Origin: Bradyrhizobium iriomotense
GTDB taxonomy: Bacteria > Pseudomonadota > Alphaproteobacteria > Rhizobiales > Xanthobacteraceae
Length of the DNA stretch: 64,000 nucleotides
Direction: 5' to 3'
Assembly (NCBI RefSeq): GCF_018129405.1
Contig: NZ_JAFCLP010000013.1
Coordinates: forward strand, 62,001 to 126,000
Numbering within the stretch: position 1 is the first letter of the stretch; each line of letters opens with the position of its first letter. Below the pieces are notes generated by a model, which saw only the letters and a program-made list of their open reading frames with translations, did not search any database and had not been told where the DNA came from. Position numbers and translations under genes: made by a program. This document shows positions 33,418 through 42,747 of the stretch, in pieces.

Positions 33418-35013
33418 TCACTCCACCCCGATCGTCGTCAGGTCCTGGAACCAGTGCTGGGCCTGCACGAACTGCTTGATCTTCGGCGACAGCGCGTGCG
33501 GGTTGGTGTCGTGGACGACCCAGACCAGCACGGCATCGTCGACGATCAGCGCGTGCGCCTGGGCGAGCAGCTCATCCTGCTTGGCGCTGTCGAAGGTCTG
33601 CTTGGCCTCGTCGATGAGTGCGTCGACCTTCGGGTTCTTGTAGCCGCCCCAGTTGACGCCGACCGGCGCGATCTGGCCGGAGTGGAAGAAGCGGACGATG
33701 GCGTAGAGCGGGTCCGAGGTGACATAGGCGATGTTGTTGGCGGTGATGCCGGCGTTCATCTCGTCGGCCGCGCCCTTGCGCCAATGCGTATAGAGCGTCT
33801 CGAGCTCGACCACCTTGAAGTCGATGTCGATGCCGATCTCTTTAAAACTCTGCTGCAGGAACTCGTTCATCGGCAGCGACAGCATCTGGCCGGTGCCGCC
33901 TTGCGCGATGATGAACGTGGTCTTCAGCGGCTTTGCCTTGGAGTAGCCCGCTTCCTCCACCAGCTTTTTCGCGGCGGCGAGATCATATTTCAGCTCGAAG
34001 CTGGGCTTGCCGAACCACGGGCTGGAAGGATCGACCTGGCCCTTGGCGGGCTTGGCGAGGCCGTTCATCAGGCCGACGACTTCGTCACGGTTGATCGCGA
34101 GGTTCAGCGCCTTGCGCAGGCGGATGTCGGTCCAGGGCGAGCCCGGCAGCACGCTGAGGTGATAATTCCACACATGGGGCGTGACGTTGTCGACGAGCTT
34201 CATGCCGGCCGCTTTCAGCTGCGGCACGGCATCCGGCGCCGGCGTCTCGATCAGGTCCACTTGTCCGGCGAGCAGCGCGTTGGTGCGCGTCAGCGCTTCC
34301 GGCATCGGCACCAGCACGATCTTGTCGACCTTGGGAATGCGCTTCTTGTTCCAGTAGTCCGGATTCTTGCTGAGCTCGGCGAGCTCGCGCGGCACCAGTT
34401 TGGTCAGCTTGAACGGGCCGGTGCCGGAGGGCTGGCTGGCGAACTTGTCCCAGTCCTTGCCGAGCTTTTCGTACTGCGCCGGGCTCGAGACCAGGAACCA
34501 CAGCATCTGATAGGGGAAGAAGGAATCGACCGTCTTGGTGGTGATCTCCACCGTGAAGTCGTCGATCTTGGCGTAGCTGGCGACGGAGGGAAGGCGAGTC
34601 TTCACCTGCGCGCTCTGCCGCTTGTCGAATTGCGGCGCCTTGTCGTTGAGCACCTTGTCGAGATTCCAGATCACCGCATCGGCGTTGAAGTCACTGCCGT
34701 CGTGAAACTTCACGCCCTTGCGAAGCGTGAAGCGCCATTTGGTCTTGTCGGCATCGTCGACCTTCCATTCGGTGACGAGGCCCGGCACCAGCTTGCCGGG
34801 GCGATCGGCGACGTCCATCTCCCATGCGACCAGCGGATCGTAGATCGTATAGGCCGTGAACTGATAGGCGCCGGCACCGCGATCGGGCTGGCCCGTCGTC
34901 AGCGGAATGTCCGCCATCGAGATGCCGTAGCGCACCACCGTTTCGGCGCGCGCCGAGATCGCGGAAACTGCCAGCGCAAGCACGGCAAGACAGGTCGATA
35001 GACGAATACGCAT
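33418..35013 (-). CDS. Dipeptide/oligopeptide-type ABC substrate-binding protein (SBP_bac_5), copy 1
   Basis: A 531-residue periplasmic binding protein of the DppA/OppA cluster C. It has a signal peptide ending AISARAE. The family blocks are TEWKVDDADKTKWRFTL, GVKFHDGSDFNADAVIWN, SGTGPFKLTKLVP and DIRLRKALNLAINRDEVV. I chose the ATG at 35013, which begins the signal peptide and has GGGAG upstream. It is divergent from a paralogous binding protein at 35213, and the pair probably serves the permease genes downstream of that paralogue. Ligands may be peptides, amides or other small nitrogen compounds; the neighbouring amidase favours an amide-containing one. Confidence 0.88.
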   Translation of the reverse strand: MRIRLSTCLAVLALAVSAISARAETVVRYGISMADIPLTTGQPDRGAGAYQFTAYTIYDPLVAWEMDVADRPGKLVPGLVTEWKVDDADKTKWRFTLRKGVKFHDGSDFNADAVIWNLDKVLNDKAPQFDKRQSAQVKTRLPSVASYAKIDDFTVEITTKTVDSFFPYQMLWFLVSSPAQYEKLGKDWDKFASQPSGTGPFKLTKLVPRELAELSKNPDYWNKKRIPKVDKIVLVPMPEALTRTNALLAGQVDLIETPAPDAVPQLKAAGMKLVDNVTPHVWNYHLSVLPGSPWTDIRLRKALNLAINRDEVVGLMNGLAKPAKGQVDPSSPWFGKPSFELKYDLAAAKKLVEEAGYSKAKPLKTTFIIAQGGTGQMLSLPMNEFLQQSFKEIGIDIDFKVVELETLYTHWRKGAADEMNAGITANNIAYVTSDPLYAIVRFFHSGQIAPVGVNWGGYKNPKVDALIDEAKQTFDSAKQDELLAQAHALIVDDAVLVWVVHDTNPHALSPKIKQFVQAQHWFQDLTTIGVE

Positions 35014-35212
35014 GGCCCAAAGCTCCCAGGAGATTTCGGGGCCAAACTTGCAATCTTGATGCCAGAATAGGCAGCGCGCCGGTTTCGTCCGTGCGTTATC
35101 ACAAGGACTTGTCGTCGCAGGAGCAATTTGCAGAATAAGTTTCTCTTTGGCATAGCCATTGCATACGATTGCATCAAAATTAATCATCGAAAGCCGAAGA
35201 AGGATCGAGGCG
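35014..35212. promoter_or_regulatory. Divergent promoter region of the two binding-protein genes
   Basis: A 199-base gap between head-to-head binding-protein genes. It is AT-richer than its surroundings (for example TGCAGAATAAGTTTCTC near 35130) and must contain both promoters. I cannot assign a specific -10/-35 or operator. Confidence 0.4.
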
Positions 35213-36874
35213 ATGCTTATCAAGAACAAGAAGACACGGGTGGCGCTGATCGCGCTTTTGGCACTTGGCAGCGCGGCCGCATGGCCGCGCGTGGTGGCTG
35301 CAGAAACCGTGCTGCGCATTGGCATGACGGCTGCCGATATTCCGCGCACCCTCGGTCAGCCCGATCAGGGCTTTGAAGGCAATCGCTTCACCGGCCTCAC
35401 CATGTATGACGCGCTGACCGGCTGGGATCTGTCCTCCGCCGACAAGCCCAGCGTGGTGATTCCCGGCCTTGCCACCGAGTGGAAGGTCGACGATGCCGAC
35501 AAGACCAAATGGACCTTCAAGCTGCGTCCCGGCGTGACCTTCCATGACGGCTCGCCGTTCAATGCCGACGCCGTGGTGTGGAATGTCGAGAAGGTGTTGA
35601 AGCAGGACGCGCCACAGTTCGACGCCAGCCAGGTCGGCGTCACGGCCTCGCGCATGCCGACGCTGGCCTCCGCAAAGAAGATCGACGACATGACGGTCGA
35701 GCTCACCACCAAGGAGCCCGACAGCTTCCTGCCGATCAACCTCACCAATTTGTTCATGGCGAGCCCGGCGAAATGGCAGGCCTTCTACGACAAGGCTGAA
35801 GGCACTGACGCCAAGGCGAAGTCGCAGGCCGCCTGGACCGCGTTCGCCAAGGATGCCTCGGGCACCGGCCCGTGGAAGATGGCGAGCTTCACCCCGCGCG
35901 AGCGGCTCGAGCTGGTCAAGAACGCGAGCTACTGGAACAAGGATCGCGTGCCCAAGGTCGACAAGATGGTGCTCTTGCCGATGCCGGAGGCGAACGCGCG
36001 CACCGCGGCGCTGCTCTCGGGTCAGGTCGATTGGGTCGAAGCACCGGCGCCGGATGCGCTGCCCGAGCTGAAGCAGCGCGGCTTCAAGCTCTACGCCAAT
36101 GAGCAGCCGCATGTCTGGCCGTGGCAGTTCTCGCGCGTCGAGGGCTCGCCCTGGAACGACATCCGCGTGCGCAAGGCCGCCAATCTCTGCGTCGATCGCG
36201 AAGGCCTCAAGGACGGTCTGCTTGCGGGGCTGATGGTGCCGGCGTCCGGCACTTTCGAGCCCGGCCATCCCTGGCGCGGCAAGCCGGGCTTCGAGATCAA
36301 GTATGACAAGGCGGCTGCGCAAAAGCTGATGCAGGAAGCCGGCTTCGGTCCCAGCAAGAAGCTTGCGGTCAAGATCCAGACCTCGGCGTCCGGCTCCGGC
36401 CAGATGCAGCCGCTGCCGATGAACGAATATCTCCAGCAGGCGCTCGCCGAGTGCTATTTCGACGTGAAGCTCGACGTCATCGAGTGGAACACGCTGTTCA
36501 CCAACTGGCGCCGCGGCGCCAAGGACCCCAGCGCCAACGGCTCGAACGCGACCAACGTCACCTATGCGGCGATGGACCCGTTCTTCGCGCTGGTGCGCTT
36601 CCTGCAATCGAGCATGGCGCCGCCGGTCTCGAACAATTGGGGCTTCATCAACGATTCCAAGTTCGACGAGCTGGTGAAGAAGGCGCGGCAGACCTTCGAT
36701 CCCGCCGCGCGCGACGCCGCGCTCGCCGAGCTGCACGCGGCCTCCGTCGATGACGCTGCCTTCCTCTACGTCGCCCACGACGTCGGCCCCCGCGCCATGA
36801 GCCCGAAGGTGAGAGGCGTTGTGCAGCCGAAGAGCTGGTTCATCGACTTCTCGCCGGTGTCGATCGCGCAGTAA
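35213..36874 (+). CDS. Dipeptide/oligopeptide-type ABC substrate-binding protein (SBP_bac_5), copy 2
   Basis: A 553-residue periplasmic binding protein paralogous to the divergent gene at 33418-35013. The signal peptide runs to about residue 30 (LIALLALGSAAAW, then VVAAE). It shares TEWKVDDADKTKWTFKL, GVTFHDGSPFNADAVVWN and SGTGPWKMASFTPRERLEL. An extra loop near residue 190-215 (YDKAEGTDAKAKSQAAW) is absent from the paralogue. I chose the ATG at 35213 with GAGG upstream; an earlier in-frame ATG at 35159 would displace the signal sequence. A family A palindrome separates it from the permease gene. Probably the principal binding protein of this transporter. Confidence 0.88.
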   Translation: MLIKNKKTRVALIALLALGSAAAWPRVVAAETVLRIGMTAADIPRTLGQPDQGFEGNRFTGLTMYDALTGWDLSSADKPSVVIPGLATEWKVDDADKTKWTFKLRPGVTFHDGSPFNADAVVWNVEKVLKQDAPQFDASQVGVTASRMPTLASAKKIDDMTVELTTKEPDSFLPINLTNLFMASPAKWQAFYDKAEGTDAKAKSQAAWTAFAKDASGTGPWKMASFTPRERLELVKNASYWNKDRVPKVDKMVLLPMPEANARTAALLSGQVDWVEAPAPDALPELKQRGFKLYANEQPHVWPWQFSRVEGSPWNDIRVRKAANLCVDREGLKDGLLAGLMVPASGTFEPGHPWRGKPGFEIKYDKAAAQKLMQEAGFGPSKKLAVKIQTSASGSGQMQPLPMNEYLQQALAECYFDVKLDVIEWNTLFTNWRRGAKDPSANGSNATNVTYAAMDPFFALVRFLQSSMAPPVSNNWGFINDSKFDELVKKARQTFDPAARDAALAELHAASVDDAAFLYVAHDVGPRAMSPKVRGVVQPKSWFIDFSPVSIAQ

Positions 36875-36895
36875 TCCACCGGCTTGCTGAGTGCA

Positions 36896-37048
36896 CCCTC
36901 TCCCCTTGTGGGAGAGGGTGGCTTCGCGACAGCGAAGCCGGGTGAGGGGTCTCTCTCCGCGAGTGACCCTCTCACTTGAATTATGTGTCCGCGGATAGAA
37001 CCCCTCATCCGGCGCTTCGCGCCACCTTCTCCCACAAGGGGAGAAGGG
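36896..37048. repeat. Palindromic intergenic element, family A copy 4 (inside operon)
   Basis: Left half: CCCTCTCCCC hairpin, then GGCTTCGC/GCGAAGCC arms and GGGTGAGGGG. Right half: CCCCTCATCCGGCGCTTCGCG and CTTCTCCCACAAGGGGAGAAG. It ends 16 bases before the permease start and is the only purine-rich sequence near that start. Confidence 0.85.
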
Positions 37049-37064
37049 AAGAAAAAGAAACAAC

Positions 37065-38018
37065 GTGCTCGCCTATACCGCCAGACGCATTGTCTATGTC
37101 GTCCCGATCGTCATCAGCGTGGCGCTGGTGTGCTTCCTGCTTGTGCACATCACGCCGGGCGATCCGCTCGTCGCTGTGCTGCCGGCCGATGCGTCGCAGG
37201 AGCTCGCGGCGCAGCTGCGCGCCGCCTATGGCTTCGATCGCCCGCTGCCGGTGCAGTTCGGGCTTTGGCTGCTGCGTGCCCTTCATGGCGATCTCGGCAA
37301 TTCCATCGCGACGGGACGCCCGGTGCTGGCCGAAGTCATGCGCGCGGTCGGCAACACCGTCACGCTCGCGATTGCGGCCGCCATCATCGGCTTCACCATG
37401 GGCATCCTGCTCGGCCTGATCGCCGGCTATTTCCGCGAGACCTGGATCGACAAGGTCGCGACCTCCTTCGCCATCGCCGGCGTCTCCGTGCCGCATTACT
37501 GGCTCGGCATGCTGCTGGTCATCATCTTCTCGGTCCAGCTCAACTGGTTGCCCGCGGTCGGCGCCGGCCCCAGCGGCTCCAACTCCTGGGCCTGGGACTG
37601 GGCACACCTGAAATATCTCGTGCTGCCGGCGATCACGACCTCGGTGATTCCGATGGGCATCGTCACCCGCACGGTGCGCGCGCTGACCGGTGATATCCTG
37701 TCGCAAGACTTCGTCGAAGCACTGCGCGCAAAAGGCCTGCGCGAAACCGGCGTGTTCCGCCATGTCATCAAGAACGCCGCACCCACCGCGCTCGCGGTGA
37801 TGGGGCTTCAGCTCGGCTACATGCTCGGCGGCTCGATCCTGATCGAGACCGTGTTCTCCTGGCCGGGCTCGGGCTTCCTGCTCAACTCGGCGATCTTCCA
37901 GCGCGACCTGCCGCTGCTGCAGGGCACGATCCTGATCCTGGCGCTGTTCTTCGTCTTCCTCAACCTGCTGGTCGACATCGCGCAAGCCGCGATCGACCCG
38001 CGCATCAAGCGGGGCTAG
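37065..38018 (+). CDS. Dipeptide-type ABC transporter permease (DppB-like)
   Basis: A 317-residue permease with six helices. The N-terminal RRIVYVVPIVISVALVCF and the block HITPGDPL with the long following loop are typical of DppB/OppB. The EAA-type cytoplasmic loop is EALRAKGLRETGVFRHVIKN, followed by LPLLQGTILILALFFV. The start is GTG at 37065, with the end of a family A palindrome immediately upstream. It pairs with the DppC-like gene three bases downstream. Confidence 0.9.
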   Translation: MLAYTARRIVYVVPIVISVALVCFLLVHITPGDPLVAVLPADASQELAAQLRAAYGFDRPLPVQFGLWLLRALHGDLGNSIATGRPVLAEVMRAVGNTVTLAIAAAIIGFTMGILLGLIAGYFRETWIDKVATSFAIAGVSVPHYWLGMLLVIIFSVQLNWLPAVGAGPSGSNSWAWDWAHLKYLVLPAITTSVIPMGIVTRTVRALTGDILSQDFVEALRAKGLRETGVFRHVIKNAAPTALAVMGLQLGYMLGGSILIETVFSWPGSGFLLNSAIFQRDLPLLQGTILILALFFVFLNLLVDIAQAAIDPRIKRG

Positions 38019-38021
38019 CCA

Positions 38022-38924
38022 ATGAGCGAGCTTCCGTTGTCCGCAACCGCCGACGCCGCGCTGCAGGCCGCGCCTGCGACCAAGGCGCGCGGCTATTGGG
38101 CGACCGTCGGCCGCCGCATCATGCGCGACAAGGTCAGCATGGCCTGCGCGCTGGTGCTGCTGCTGATCTTCCTTTCCGCGATCCTTGCGCCGTGGCTCGG
38201 CCTCGAAGACCCCTACAAGGGCTCGATGATCCGCCGCCTCCGTCACATCGGCACCGTGGGCTATCCGCTCGGCACCGACGAACTTGGCCGCGACATGCTG
38301 GCGCGGCTGATCTATGGCGGGCGGCTGTCGCTGGTCATCGGCATCCTGCCCGTCATCCTGGCCTTCTGCATCGGCACCTCGCTCGGCATCGTCGCCGGCT
38401 ATGTCGGCGGCAAGCTCAACACCGCGATCATGCGCACGGTGGACGTGTTCTACGCCTTCCCTTCCGTGCTGCTGGCGATCGCGATCTCCGGCGCGCTGGG
38501 GGCCGGCATCCTCAACTCCATCGTGGCGCTCACCATCGTGTTCGTGCCGCAGATCACCCGCGTCGCCGAGAGCGTCACCACGGGCGTGCGCAACATGGAC
38601 TTCGTCGAAGCCGCGCGCGCCTCCGGCGCCGGCGCCTTCACCATCATGCGCGTGCACATCCTCGGCAACGTGCTGGGTGCGATCTTCGTCTATGCCACCA
38701 GCCTGATCTCGGTCTCGATGATTTTGGCGGCCGGTCTGTCTTTCCTCGGTCTCGGCACAAAACCGCCGGAGCCGGAATGGGGCCTGATGCTGAACACGCT
38801 GCGCACCGCGATCTACGTCAACCCCTGGGTCGCGGCCTTGCCGGGCGCGATGATCTTCGCGGTCTCGATCTGCTTCAACCTGCTCTCGGACGGCCTGCGC
38901 AGCGCCATGGACATCAGGAATTAG
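38022..38924 (+). CDS. Dipeptide-type ABC transporter permease (DppC-like)
   Basis: A 300-residue permease of the DppC/OppC group. It has an N-terminal cytoplasmic tail, then a first helix (VSMACALVLLLIFLSAILAP), the LGTDELGRDMLARLIYGGR motif, EAARASGAGAFTIMRVHILGN as the ATPase-contact loop, and SFLGLGTKPPEPEWGLML near the C-terminus. All are diagnostic of the family. It begins three bases after the DppB-like stop. A family A palindrome separates it from the ATPase gene. Confidence 0.92.
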   Translation: MSELPLSATADAALQAAPATKARGYWATVGRRIMRDKVSMACALVLLLIFLSAILAPWLGLEDPYKGSMIRRLRHIGTVGYPLGTDELGRDMLARLIYGGRLSLVIGILPVILAFCIGTSLGIVAGYVGGKLNTAIMRTVDVFYAFPSVLLAIAISGALGAGILNSIVALTIVFVPQITRVAESVTTGVRNMDFVEAARASGAGAFTIMRVHILGNVLGAIFVYATSLISVSMILAAGLSFLGLGTKPPEPEWGLMLNTLRTAIYVNPWVAALPGAMIFAVSICFNLLSDGLRSAMDIRN

Positions 38925-38966
38925 CGATGATGATGCGGAAGCACACTGTTGCGGCGTCCTCCGTAC

Positions 38967-39095
38967 ACCTCTCCCGGAGGGAGAGGTCGGATTGCATCGA
39001 ACGATGCAATCCGGGTGAGGGGTTACGCTCCACCGGGAATGCCGCTCCCCCTCACCCGCGCCTTCGGCGCGACCTCTCCCCGATGGGGAGAGGTG
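38967..39095. repeat. Palindromic intergenic element, family A copy 5 (inside operon)
   Basis: Left half: CCTCTCCCGGAGGGAGAGG, then GATTGCATCG/CGATGCAATC and CCGGGTGAGGGG. Right half: CCCCTCACCCGCGCCTTCGGCGCG and ACCTCTCCCCGATGGGGAGAGGT. It ends directly at the GGGAGG ribosome site of the ATPase gene. Confidence 0.87.
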
Positions 39096-39108
39096 GGAGG
39101 TCGCGGCC

Positions 39109-40170
39109 ATGAGCGAGAGCAACACTTCTGTTGCCATGCTGGAGCAGGTCGAGGACGTCGGCGGCGTCGCGCAGCCGCTGCTCCAGGTCAACGGCCTGAC
39201 GAAGCATTTCCCCGTGCGCGGCGGGCTGTTCGCCGCCAAACGTACCGTGCGTGCCGTCGATAATGTCACCTTCTCCGTCGCCAAGGGCGAGACGGTCGGC
39301 ATCGTCGGCGAGTCCGGCTGCGGCAAGTCGACCACCGCGCGCCTCTTGATGCATCTGATGCCGCGCGATGACGGCGACATCATCTATGACGGCATGACCG
39401 TCGGCCAGTCGCTGTCGCTGCGCGAGCTGCGCCGCGGCATGCAGATGGTGTTCCAGGATTCTTACGCCTCGCTCAATCCACGTCTCACCATCGAAGAGTC
39501 GATCGCCTTCGGCCCAAAAGTCCACGGCATGGCCGATGGCACGGCGCGGGCGCTGGCCCGCGAGCTGCTCGGCAAGGTCGGCCTGCGCCCCGAAAACTTC
39601 GCCAACCGCTATCCGCACGAGATTTCCGGCGGCCAGCGCCAGCGCGTCAACATCGCACGTGCGCTGGCGCTGTCGCCGCGGCTGGTGATTTTGGATGAGG
39701 CCGTCTCCGCGCTCGACAAATCCGTCGAGGCGCAGGTGCTCAATTTGCTCGCCGATCTCAAGCGCGAGTTCGGCCTGACCTATCTCTTCATCAGCCACGA
39801 CCTCAACGTCGTGCGCTACATCAGTGATCGCGTGCTGGTGATGTATCTCGGTGAGGTCGTCGAGCTCGGCCCGGTCGACCAGGTCTGGGACAACCCGGCG
39901 CATCCCTATACGCGTGCGCTGCTCGCTGCGATGCCGTCCTCCGATCCTGATAGCCGTACCGAGAAGCCGCCGATCACGGGCGATCCGCCCAATCCGATCG
40001 ATCCGCCCCCGGGCTGCCGCTTCCACACCCGCTGCGCGTTTGCGGAGCCGCTCTGCGCAAATGCCGCACCAAAGCTCACGGCCGTCGATACAATGGGCCA
40101 CGAGGCCGCGTGCTACATGGCGATCCCGGGTTCAGGCCATAGCCGCGCGCCCGCAGGGGAAACAGCATGA
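39109..40170 (+). CDS. Dipeptide-type ABC transporter ATPase (DppF/OppF-like)
   Basis: A 353-residue ATPase with Walker A GESGCGKST, signature ISGGQRQRVNIARAL, Walker B LVILDEAVSALD (alanine where proline is usual) and H-loop LFISHDLNVV. The C-terminal oligopeptide-transporter domain has the four-cysteine region CRFHTRCAFAEPLC, which in relatives binds an iron-sulfur cluster or metal. ATG at 39109 eight bases after GGGAGG. Its stop overlaps the small AtzG-like gene by four bases, which couples their translation. Confidence 0.9.
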   Translation: MSESNTSVAMLEQVEDVGGVAQPLLQVNGLTKHFPVRGGLFAAKRTVRAVDNVTFSVAKGETVGIVGESGCGKSTTARLLMHLMPRDDGDIIYDGMTVGQSLSLRELRRGMQMVFQDSYASLNPRLTIEESIAFGPKVHGMADGTARALARELLGKVGLRPENFANRYPHEISGGQRQRVNIARALALSPRLVILDEAVSALDKSVEAQVLNLLADLKREFGLTYLFISHDLNVVRYISDRVLVMYLGEVVELGPVDQVWDNPAHPYTRALLAAMPSSDPDSRTEKPPITGDPPNPIDPPPGCRFHTRCAFAEPLCANAAPKLTAVDTMGHEAACYMAIPGSGHSRAPAGETA

Positions 40171-40364
40171 CAAGACCGACACCAAAAGAGATCAAGCCCA
40201 TCGCGCAAATCTCGGGCATTCCCGTGGACGATGAGATTGCAACGCGCATCTCCAACTCCATTGGACCCGCCTTCGAGGGCTTTGCCGCGATCGCCGGCAC
40301 GCTGCCTTTCGACCTCGAGCCGGCAACTTATGTGGTTGCGCAGACGCAGAAGGTGTCGAAATGA
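40167..40364 (+). CDS. AtzG-like (DUF4089) small amidase partner subunit
   Basis: A 65-residue helical protein. The pattern IAQISGIPVDDEIATRISNS, then FEGFAAIAGTLPFDLEP and a final ATYVVAQT, resembles AtzG, the small subunit bound to the amidase AtzE in cyanuric acid degradation; AtzG is structurally akin to GatC. It overlaps the ATPase gene upstream by four bases and the amidase downstream by four bases, exactly the order expected for an AtzG-AtzE pair. It probably stabilises the amidase and has no activity of its own. The assignment is from pattern and context. Confidence 0.68.
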   Translation: MTRPTPKEIKPIAQISGIPVDDEIATRISNSIGPAFEGFAAIAGTLPFDLEPATYVVAQTQKVSK

Positions 40365-41776
40365 GCCTTGTGCCTGCCTTGATGACGCTCACCGAGGTCG
40401 CGCGCGCGATCGCGATGAAGCAGGTGTCTTCGCATGAGGTCACGCGTGCGCTGCTGCACCGCATTGCGCAGTGGCAGCCGCATCTCAACGCCTTCGTGTC
40501 GATCGAGTCGGAAGCTGCCCTGAAGGCGGCCGAAGCTGCCGATGCCGAGCTCGCCAAGGGCAATGTCCGCGGGCCGTTGCACGGCGTGCCGCTCGCGCAC
40601 AAGGACATGTATTACGATGCGGGCCACGTCGCGACCTGCGGCTCGCTGATCCGTCGCGATTTCGTCCCGACCGTGACGTCCACCGCCCTGCAGCGGCTGA
40701 AGGACGCCGGCCAGGTCCGCCTCGGCACGCTGCACCTCGCCGAATTCGCCTATGGTGCGACCGGGCACAACAGCCATTATGGTCCGGTGCGCAATCCCTG
40801 GAACGTGGCGCACATCACCGGCGGCTCGTCCTCGGGCTCCGGCTCGGCGGTCGCAGCGCGCTTGACCTATGCCGCGCTCGGCTCCGACACCGGCGGCTCG
40901 ATCCGCATGCCCTCGCATTTCTGCGGCGTCACGGGACTGAAGACCACCTGGAGCCGCGTCAGCCGCGCCGGCGCCATGCCGCTGTCGCAATCGCTCGACA
41001 CGGTCGGCCCGCTCGCGCGCACCGCGGAGGATTGCGCGCTGCTGCTGGCGTTGACGGCCGGCCCGGATCCGGAGGATCCGACCGCGAGCCACGAGCCTCT
41101 CTCGGACTACGTCGCCGCGACCAAGGGATCCCTGAACGGCCTCAAGATCGGCGTGCCCGAGACCTACTATGTCGACGATCTCGACAGCGAGGTCGCGCGC
41201 GTGCTCGACGAGACCATTGCGGTGCTCAAGCGCGAGGGCGCCGACATCGTCAAGGTCGAGCTGCCGGACCAGCGGCAATTGCAGGCGGCGAGCCAGCTCG
41301 TGCTGGCCGCTGAAGCCGCCGCCTTCCACAAGCGCTGGCTGATCGAGCGTTCGCAGGATTACGGCGCGCAGACATTGATGCGCCTCCAGAACGGCCTGGC
41401 CGTTCCCGCCATCACTTACCTCGAGGCGATGCGCTGGCGTGGTCCGGCACTCGCCGCGCACAATGCGGCGACGGCGGGCGTCGACGCGGTGATCGCCCCG
41501 GCCTCGCCGGTGCCGGCGCCGTCGATCGAGGAGAGCGACGTCGGCGGCGGACCGAACGCGCCGGCGCTGTTGCAGCGGCTGACGCTGTTCACCCGTCCGG
41601 TCAACTTTTTGGGCCTGCCGTCGCTGACCGTGCCCTCGGGCTTCACAAAGAGCGGCCTGCCTGTCGGCATGCAGCTGATCGGCCGCTCCTTCGATGAGGC
41701 GACCTTGCTCACCATCGGCGCCGCCTTCCAGCGTGCCACCGACTATCACGACCGGATACCCAAACTGCCGTCATGA
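40361..41776 (+). CDS. Amidase-signature hydrolase (AtzE/GatA-like)
   Basis: A 471-residue cytosolic amidase-signature enzyme. The Ser-cisSer-Lys triad is complete: K81 (LAHKDMYYD), S156 (TGGSSSGSGSA) and nucleophile S180 (GSDTGGSIRMP), with spacings of 75 and 24 residues as in characterised family members. It hydrolyses an amide or carbamoyl bond; relation to AtzE suggests 1-carboxybiuret-like or other small ureido/amide substrates. It is encoded between the transporter ATPases and overlaps both neighbours by four bases, so it probably acts on the imported compound. The C-terminal end lacks long extensions. Confidence 0.88.
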   Translation: MSLVPALMTLTEVARAIAMKQVSSHEVTRALLHRIAQWQPHLNAFVSIESEAALKAAEAADAELAKGNVRGPLHGVPLAHKDMYYDAGHVATCGSLIRRDFVPTVTSTALQRLKDAGQVRLGTLHLAEFAYGATGHNSHYGPVRNPWNVAHITGGSSSGSGSAVAARLTYAALGSDTGGSIRMPSHFCGVTGLKTTWSRVSRAGAMPLSQSLDTVGPLARTAEDCALLLALTAGPDPEDPTASHEPLSDYVAATKGSLNGLKIGVPETYYVDDLDSEVARVLDETIAVLKREGADIVKVELPDQRQLQAASQLVLAAEAAAFHKRWLIERSQDYGAQTLMRLQNGLAVPAITYLEAMRWRGPALAAHNAATAGVDAVIAPASPVPAPSIEESDVGGGPNAPALLQRLTLFTRPVNFLGLPSLTVPSGFTKSGLPVGMQLIGRSFDEATLLTIGAAFQRATDYHDRIPKLPS

Positions 41777-42747
41777 CAAAACTCGTCGAGATCTCAGGCC
41801 TCAACATCCGCTTCACCGGCGAGCGCACGGTCTATGCCGTGAACGATCTCAATCTCTCGCTCGGCAACAGTGAGGTGCTTGGCCTGCTCGGCGAGTCCGG
41901 TTCGGGCAAGAGCGTGACCCTGCGTGCCCTGATGCGGCTCTTGCCGAAGAAGCGCACGCAGATTTCGGGCACGGTCAACGTGATGGGACAGGATGTGCTC
42001 GCCATGAATGACGAGCAGCTTTCGTCCTTCCGCGGCCAGACCGTCTCGATGATCTTCCAGGAGCCCGCGCTCGCGCTCGATCCGGTCTACACCATCGGCG
42101 CGCAGATCGCCGAAAGCGTGGTGCGCCACGAGGGCAAAAGCTATGCGGAGGGCAGGGCGCGGGCGCTGGAGATGCTCGAGGTCGTGCGCATTCCCTCAGC
42201 CAAGCGTCGGTTAGATGCCTATCCGCACGAGATGTCCGGCGGCATGCGCCAGCGCGCGATGATCGCGCTGGCGCTCGCCTGCCGGCCCAAGATTTTGCTG
42301 GCGGACGAGCCGACCACCGCGCTCGATGCCACGGTGCAGATCCAGATCCTCTTGCTGCTGCGCGAGCTGCAGCGCGAGTTCGGCATGTCCGTGATCTTCG
42401 TGACCCACGACATCGGTGTGGCCATCGAGATCTGCGACCGCGTCGCGGTGATGTATGCCGGCCAGATCGTGGAGCAGGGGACCTTGCGCGACATCGTCCG
42501 CACCCCCGTGCATCCCTACGCCAAGGGCCTGCTCGCCTCGACCATCCACGGAGCGAAGCGCGGGGCACGGCTGGAGACCATCCCCGGCACGCCGCCATCG
42601 CTGGCCGAGAAACCCCACAACTGCTCCTTCGCCCCCCGCTGCGCCGCGGCGCAGCCGCGCTGCCTGGAGCAATTGCCAGGGAATGTGGAGGTAGGACCGG
42701 GCCGGGCGGCGCGGTGCGTGCTGGCGGAGCCGGTGGTGGTGACTTAG
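41773..42747 (+). CDS. Dipeptide-type ABC transporter ATPase (DppD/OppD-like)
   Basis: A 324-residue ATPase with Walker [10 protein letters not shown], signature [15 protein letters not shown], Walker [13 protein letters not shown] and H-loop FVTHDIGVA. The C-terminal cysteine region is [15 protein letters not shown]. It is the second ATPase of the importer, separated from the first by the amidase pair, and overlaps the amidase stop by four bases (ATGA). It is the last gene of the operon. Confidence 0.91.
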   Translation: MTKLVEISGLNIRFTGERTVYAVNDLNLSLGNSEVLGLLGESGSGKSVTLRALMRLLPKKRTQISGTVNVMGQDVLAMNDEQLSSFRGQTVSMIFQEPALALDPVYTIGAQIAESVVRHEGKSYAEGRARALEMLEVVRIPSAKRRLDAYPHEMSGGMRQRAMIALALACRPKILLADEPTTALDATVQIQILLLLRELQREFGMSVIFVTHDIGVAIEICDRVAVMYAGQIVEQGTLRDIVRTPVHPYAKGLLASTIHGAKRGARLETIPGTPPSLAEKPHNCSFAPRCAAAQPRCLEQLPGNVEVGPGRAARCVLAEPVVVT

